Positions 6,093-9,866 of a DNA stretch of 9,866 nucleotides are shown here, in pieces; the stretch's first letter is position 1, and each line of letters begins with the position of its first letter. This DNA comes from Chloroflexota bacterium. GTDB taxonomy: Bacteria > Chloroflexota > Dehalococcoidia > SM23-28-2 > RBG-16-64-32. Below the pieces are notes generated by a model. The model was not told the DNA's origin and did no database searches. It saw nothing but the letters and a program-made list of their open reading frames with translations. Where the stretch lies: contig JADFRV010000070.1 of NCBI GenBank assembly GCA_022561095.1, positions 1 to 9,866 of the forward strand. The letters run 5' to 3'. The position numbers were made by a program, and so were the translations under genes.

Positions 6093-6773
6093 ATGGCTAC
6101 GCTTGTCGAACACCTTAGCCGCTCCAAGACCACCCTTCTGGCGGAGCTGGCCCAGGAGATCAGGGACCGACGGGTGCTGGAGGCGATCGCCAGGGTGCCG
6201 CGAGAGCGGTTCGTGCCGCGGGAGCTGCGGCCCTACGCGTACGAGAACCGACCCCTACGGATCGGACAGGGCCAGACGATATCGCAGCCGCTGATCGTGG
6301 CGATGATGACGCAGGCGCTTTCGCTGCAGGGGGACGAGAAGCTGCTGGAGGTGGGCACGGGCTCCGGCTACCAGGCGGCGCTGCTCTCGCAACTGGCGGC
6401 AGAGGTGGTCAGCGTGGAGCGCGTGCCGGAGCTGGCGGAGCGGGCGGGGCGGTTGCTGGCGGAGCTGGGATACGCGAACGTTAGCGTTCACGCGGCCGGC
6501 GAGACGCTTGGCTGGCCCGACGATGCGCCGTACGATGCGATCATCGTGACGGCCGCCGCGCCCAGGGTGCCGCAGGAGCTGATGGAGCAGCTGGTCATGG
6601 GCGGGCGAATGGTGATCCCGGTAGGGAGCCGTGACCTGCAGGAGTTGGTGCGGGCGGTACGGAGCCCGGAGGGGCCGGCGCTGACCAACCTAGGGCCTTG
6701 CCGGTTCGTGCCGCTGCTGGGTCCCGGCGCTTGGGCAGAAGGTAACCCCTACAGAAGGCCACGACCGCACTGA
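6093..6773 (+). CDS. pcm: Protein-L-isoaspartate O-methyltransferase
   Basis: This cytoplasmic enzyme uses S-adenosylmethionine to methylate L-isoaspartyl residues in aged proteins, the first step of their repair. The 226-residue sequence shows the family signatures: VPRERFVP near residues 35-42, GQGQTISQP at 58-66 containing the isoaspartate-binding Ser64, the SAM-binding motif I LLEVGTGSGYQAALL at 84-98, an acidic residue Glu109 that would bind the ribose, and YDAIIVTAAAP in the later Rossmann strand. The length is normal for the bacterial enzyme. The gene has its own extended -10 promoter and is divergent from the cupredoxin gene. A 201-bp gap separates it from the recombinase gene, so the two are probably not co-transcribed. 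Confidence 0.96.
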   Translation: MATLVEHLSRSKTTLLAELAQEIRDRRVLEAIARVPRERFVPRELRPYAYENRPLRIGQGQTISQPLIVAMMTQALSLQGDEKLLEVGTGSGYQAALLSQLAAEVVSVERVPELAERAGRLLAELGYANVSVHAAGETLGWPDDAPYDAIIVTAAAPRVPQELMEQLVMGGRMVIPVGSRDLQELVRAVRSPEGPALTNLGPCRFVPLLGPGAWAEGNPYRRPRPH

Positions 6774-6846
6774 CGGCGTTCTCCGCTGACATAAGCAGCA
6801 CAGGGCGCGTTATTAGTTCACCAGGCGACGGCAAAGCTCGTCTGGA

Positions 6847-6866
6847 AATCGTTAACCGGAACGATT
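6847..6866. repeat. Perfect inverted repeat AATCGTT-AACCGG-AACGATT (Xer-site-like 7-6-7)
   Basis: Two perfectly complementary 7-base arms flank a 6-base centre. When each arm is extended to 11 bases (6843-6870) it matches in 8 of 11 positions. An 11-6-11 layout is that of Xer/dif-type recombination sites, and a XerC-like gene starts 108 bases downstream. The sequence itself does not resemble known dif sites, so a repressor operator is an equal alternative. Confidence 0.45.
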
Positions 6867-6907
6867 ATGACGCGTTCTCCCCATAGACTGACAATATCGG
6901 GCGCCGG

Positions 6908-6919
6908 ATTTTCGAAAAT
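6908..6919. repeat. 12-bp perfect palindrome ATTTTCGAAAAT
   Basis: This AT-rich perfect palindrome with a central TTCGAA lies 55 bases before the recombinase start and just upstream of a possible -10. It may be a binding site for a dimeric regulator. Confidence 0.35.
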
Positions 6920-6956
6920 TAGTCATCGAATATACCGGCAACCGCTAGACAAAGGA

Positions 6957-6965
6957 AGGAGGTGA
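6957..6965 (+). promoter_or_regulatory. Strong Shine-Dalgarno of the recombinase gene
   Basis: AGGAGGTGA is complementary to the 3' end of 16S rRNA over its full nine bases. The spacing to the ATG at 6975 is nine bases from its end, slightly long but usable. Confidence 0.7.
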
Positions 6966-6974
6966 CAATAAGAT

Positions 6975-7925
6975 ATGGCAGTCAGTTCCCCTGGCAGGCT
7001 TCGTAGTACGGAGAGCTCTTCCATGCGCAAAAGTATTGGCGAGTTTCTGGTTTTCCTTGCCGTGGAGAAAGGAGCGTCCGCAAATACGATAGCCGCCTAC
7101 AAGAATGACCTCCAGCAGCTCGCCGACTTCATTGGATCCCGCGCAAGCAGTGACGGCTGGCAAAGCCTGAGCCGGTCCGATATCCAGGATTTCATCCTGG
7201 ACCTTAAGGAGCGGGGCTACACGGAAACGTCCGTGGCCCGCAAGGTGGCGGCCGTCCGCTCATTCTTCGCGTTCCTGGCCGCAGAGGGCTCCATCACCGC
7301 TAACCCCACGGAGGGGCTCAGCTCCCCTCGTGTGGGGAAGACCCTGCCCAAAGCGATCAGCCCCAATGAGGTCGACGAGCTCTTGGAGCAACCAGCCCGC
7401 CGCTCCACCCCGGAAGCGAAGCGGGACCGCGCGATGCTGGAACTCCTGTACGCCACCGGCATGCGGGTGACGGAGCTGGTGTCCCTGGACATGGAAAACC
7501 TGAACCTGGACCCGCGCTCCCCCTTCGTGAGGTGCATAGGCAAGGGAGCGAAAGAGCGTTCGATCCCGATCCACGACCACGCCCTCGAGGCGGTGAACGG
7601 TTATCTCGAGGACGGCAGGCCGATGATGGTTCGCAACCACAACGAGCCGGCGTTGTTCGTCAACCGCCGTGGAGAGAGGCTCACCAGGCAGGGCTTCTGG
7701 CTGATCCTCAAGGGCTACGCCAAGTCAGCCAACCTGGGCGATGGGGTAACGCCGCACACGCTGCGCCACTCCTTCGCTACCCACATGCTGCGCGGCGGCA
7801 TGCCCTTGCGGAACGTCCAGGAGATGCTGGGTCACGCCAACATCTCAACCACCCAGGTCTATACCCACCTCACCAGCGACCACGTGCGGGAGGTCTACGA
7901 GCGGGCACATCCGCGCGCTCAGTAG
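6975..7925 (+). CDS. xerC: Tyrosine recombinase, XerC/XerD family (closest in style to XerC)
   Basis: Xer recombinases resolve chromosome dimers at dif before cell division. The 316 residues hold an N-terminal SAM-like core-binding domain (about 18-110) and a catalytic domain with the complete set Arg164 (TGMRVTEL), Lys190 (GKGAKER), His261 and Arg264 (HTLRHSFATHML), His287 (LGHANISTTQ) and nucleophile Tyr296. The ending VYERAHPRA resembles XerC more than XerD, but the pair cannot be separated by eye. ATG 6975 directly follows an in-frame TAA and has a strong Shine-Dalgarno. Met17 at 7023, preceded by GGAG, would give a more family-typical 300-residue protein, so the true start may be there. 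The length and intact motifs suggest a housekeeping enzyme rather than a phage integrase. The lipoprotein gene follows after 18 bases. Confidence 0.93.
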   Translation: MAVSSPGRLRSTESSSMRKSIGEFLVFLAVEKGASANTIAAYKNDLQQLADFIGSRASSDGWQSLSRSDIQDFILDLKERGYTETSVARKVAAVRSFFAFLAAEGSITANPTEGLSSPRVGKTLPKAISPNEVDELLEQPARRSTPEAKRDRAMLELLYATGMRVTELVSLDMENLNLDPRSPFVRCIGKGAKERSIPIHDHALEAVNGYLEDGRPMMVRNHNEPALFVNRRGERLTRQGFWLILKGYAKSANLGDGVTPHTLRHSFATHMLRGGMPLRNVQEMLGHANISTTQVYTHLTSDHVREVYERAHPRAQ

Positions 7926-7943
7926 CAACGGCTTCAACACAGT

Positions 7944-9824
7944 GTGGTGATGGGGAGGGCGGCGTACGGAATACGTATAGCCGCCCTCCTTCTGGTTATG
8001 GGGGCTATCGCCGCCTGCGACAACGATAGCCCCACACCTCCCACATCACCGACCAGCGAGCCGCCGCCCGCTCCCACAGCCATCCCCACGGAGGCCACAC
8101 CGCCACCACCATCGCCATCGACAGAGGAGCCGCCTGACCGTGACCTCATCGATCTGGCGCGGCGGTTCCGCGGCCTGCCGCCGGACACGCCCCGGATCGC
8201 TCGCCAGTCGCCGTTCAATTACAGCGTCGGCGACCGCGAGGAGTTCAGCATCCTGGAACTGAACGGGCCTTCGCTGCGCACGGTCACAGCCAGCGTACGA
8301 GCGGTCACGCAGCGCGCCTACTTCTTCGTGGAGGACGGCATCGGCGTGGACGCCTCAGCCCTGGAGACGATCGGCAGCGACTTCGAGACGTTGGTCTACC
8401 CCCGCGTGACCGCCGCCTTCGGACGGGAACGGTCGCCGGGCGTGGACGGTGACGCCCGAATCAGCATCGTCCACGCCAACCTCAGCGGCGCCGGCGGTTA
8501 CGTCAGCTCCTCCGACGCCTACCCCCGGTCAGCGGTGCCCCGCAGCAACGAGAGGGAGGCGATATACCTGGACGCCTCCTTCTTGGACTCGCCAGGGGCT
8601 GTCTACAACGCGATTCTGGCCCACGAGCTCCAGCACCTGATCCACGCTAATGCGGACGATGGCGAAGAAGCCTGGGTGAACGAGGGGCTCTCGCAGGTGG
8701 CGGCGGAGCTGGCCGGCGGCGGGACGACAGCGGCAGGCAGCTTCCTGGCCGATCCAGACAGTCAACTCAATCACTGGCCGCAGGGGGGCGGCGTCCACTA
8801 CGGGGAATCGCAGCTCTTCTTCCGCTATCTGCTGGACCGGTTCGGCGGCCGGGAGAACGCGGCGGCGCTTCTGGCCACACCCGAGGACGGGATAGCGGGG
8901 GTGGGCGCCTACCTCCAGCCGTTTGAGACCTCGTTCCTTGAGGTCTTCGCGGACTGGCTCGTCGCCAACTACCTGGACGAAGACTCCGGCCCCTACGCGC
9001 ACGAAGGAGCCAGCCTGACCGTCTCAACCGTCACCACGATAGGCAAGGCCAGCGAGGGGGACGGCAGCGTCAGCCAGTTTGCGGCCGATTACCTGGAGAT
9101 CGATCCGCCGACGGGCGGCACGGTCTTCACGTTCGACGGCTCAGACCAGGTAGGCATCGGCATAGAGCCCCGCGACGGCGCGTTCTGGTGGTCGAACGCG
9201 GGTGACGGCATGGACAGCCGGCTGACGCGCGAGTTCGATCTCAGCGGGCTTACCTCCGCCACTCTGCGCTTCTGGACCTGGTTCGAGACCGAGCTGGGCT
9301 GGGACTACGCCTACGTCGCCGCCTCCAGGGACGGCGGCCAGACCTGGGAGGCGCTCCCCGGCCGTCAGACCACGGAGTTCGACCCGGTAGCGCTCGCCTA
9401 CGGGCCGGGCTACAGCGGCAGCAGCGACGGCGAGTGGGTGCAGGAGGAGATAGACCTCACACCGTACGCCGGCGGCGAGGTGCTGCTCCGGTTCGAATAC
9501 GTCACGGACGACGCGACCCACGAGCGAGGCTTCGCGGTGGACGATATCGAGATACCGGAGCTGGCTTTCGCCGATGGCGTGGATGCCGGGAACGGATGGC
9601 AGGCGGAGGGGTTCCGCCGCATCGACGAGCCGCTGCCGCAGCGATTCCTCGTGCAGCTCATCGAGCGGGGCGAGCCGAATCCGCCCAAGGCGGACCGCCT
9701 GGAGCTGGGGCCCGGCAACCGGTTGGAGATAGCGTTGGACGGCCCGGTTACTATCGTCGTGGCGGCCGTCACCGAGGGGACGACGGAGGCCGCCACCTAC
9801 CGCTGGTCCCTGCGGGCGGACTGA
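7944..9824 (+). CDS. Secreted lipoprotein zinc metallopeptidase with C-terminal InhA-like jelly-roll domain
   Basis: The 626-residue protein begins with a lipoprotein signal peptide with lipobox IAAC and lipidated Cys25. A Pro/Ser/Thr-rich spacer (about 28-65) would hold the enzyme off the membrane. A gluzincin protease domain follows: zinc ligands His227 and His231 with catalytic Glu228 in HELQH, and a third ligand Glu247 in WVNEGLSQ. This arrangement resembles the M30/hyicolysin-like group rather than the M6 HExxHxxGxxH motif. Residues about 397-540 match the style of the MAM-like jelly-roll at the C-terminus of immune inhibitor A proteases, ending in AVDDIEIPE, and a small beta domain closes the protein. 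GTG 7944, GTG 7947 and ATG 7950 are all possible starts; ATG 7950 gives the most typical signal peptide. It probably shares a transcript with xerC. The substrate is unknown; extracellular protein degradation is the likely job. Confidence 0.88.
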   Translation: MVMGRAAYGIRIAALLLVMGAIAACDNDSPTPPTSPTSEPPPAPTAIPTEATPPPPSPSTEEPPDRDLIDLARRFRGLPPDTPRIARQSPFNYSVGDREEFSILELNGPSLRTVTASVRAVTQRAYFFVEDGIGVDASALETIGSDFETLVYPRVTAAFGRERSPGVDGDARISIVHANLSGAGGYVSSSDAYPRSAVPRSNEREAIYLDASFLDSPGAVYNAILAHELQHLIHANADDGEEAWVNEGLSQVAAELAGGGTTAAGSFLADPDSQLNHWPQGGGVHYGESQLFFRYLLDRFGGRENAAALLATPEDGIAGVGAYLQPFETSFLEVFADWLVANYLDEDSGPYAHEGASLTVSTVTTIGKASEGDGSVSQFAADYLEIDPPTGGTVFTFDGSDQVGIGIEPRDGAFWWSNAGDGMDSRLTREFDLSGLTSATLRFWTWFETELGWDYAYVAASRDGGQTWEALPGRQTTEFDPVALAYGPGYSGSSDGEWVQEEIDLTPYAGGEVLLRFEYVTDDATHERGFAVDDIEIPELAFADGVDAGNGWQAEGFRRIDEPLPQRFLVQLIERGEPNPPKADRLELGPGNRLEIALDGPVTIVVAAVTEGTTEAATYRWSLRAD

Positions 9825-9866
9825 CCGCGTCGCGTTGCCGCCCAAAGGCGCCACGGGTATCATGAG

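Larger units (their letters stand above)
6774..6974 (+). promoter_or_regulatory. AT-richer intergenic region upstream of the Xer recombinase gene
   Basis: This 201-bp gap contains two symmetric elements, listed separately, and a strong ribosome binding site at its right end. TATACC at 6931-6936 could be a -10 element, but the matching -35 is poor. No T-run terminator for pcm was seen. Confidence 0.45.

Noticed and set aside
8023..8130. Repetitive Pro/Thr/Ser-coding stretch as a possible DNA repeat or CRISPR-like array
   Set aside because: It is an irregular low-complexity spacer after a lipoprotein signal peptide, with no repeated unit at DNA level.
9862..9866. ATG at the right edge as the start of a next gene
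   Set aside because: Only five bases remain and no ribosome binding site is visible, so it cannot be supported.

Overview
The window comes from a high-GC bacterium. The uvrC, XerC-type recombinase, plastocyanin-like membrane protein and large metalloprotease lipoprotein, together with the high GC, suggest a Chloroflexota (Dehalococcoidia-like) genome. That is an inference from protein style, not a search result. No mobile element, CRISPR array or rRNA was seen.

Left part (1-3500): a lysine-rich C-terminal tail of a gene entering from the left; a response-regulator-like protein (REC, degenerate GGDEF, C-terminal winged helix) at 312-1727; a stretch in the same frame directly after its stop codon that encodes a clean four-cysteine zinc ribbon without any normal start codon (1728-1883); a minus-strand tRNA with anticodon CAT, encoded CCA and a good promoter (1998-2073); and a minus-strand AAA+ ATPase with an N-terminal winged helix (2159-3427). 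This part uses more mixed codons than the rest and looks accessory or regulatory. The two winged-helix proteins converge on the tRNA.

Middle part (3600-6800): uvrC of nucleotide excision repair, apparently transcribed as a nearly leaderless message from an extended -10 promoter; a convergent membrane-anchored cupredoxin whose stop lies 3 bp from the uvrC stop; and, divergent from the cupredoxin, pcm (protein-L-isoaspartate methyltransferase). DNA repair and protein repair thus sit side by side, but on separate promoters.

Right part (6800-9866): a 201-bp AT-richer intergenic region with a perfect 7-6-7 inverted repeat and a 12-bp palindrome, then a full-length XerC-like tyrosine recombinase. 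Eighteen bases further on, probably in the same transcript, is a secreted lipoprotein metallopeptidase (gluzincin HExxH...E) with a C-terminal jelly-roll domain like that of immune inhibitor A.

The items most worth a second look are the non-canonical REC/GGDEF protein with its stop-separated zinc ribbon, its winged-helix AAA+ neighbour, and the Xer-like inverted repeat upstream of the recombinase.
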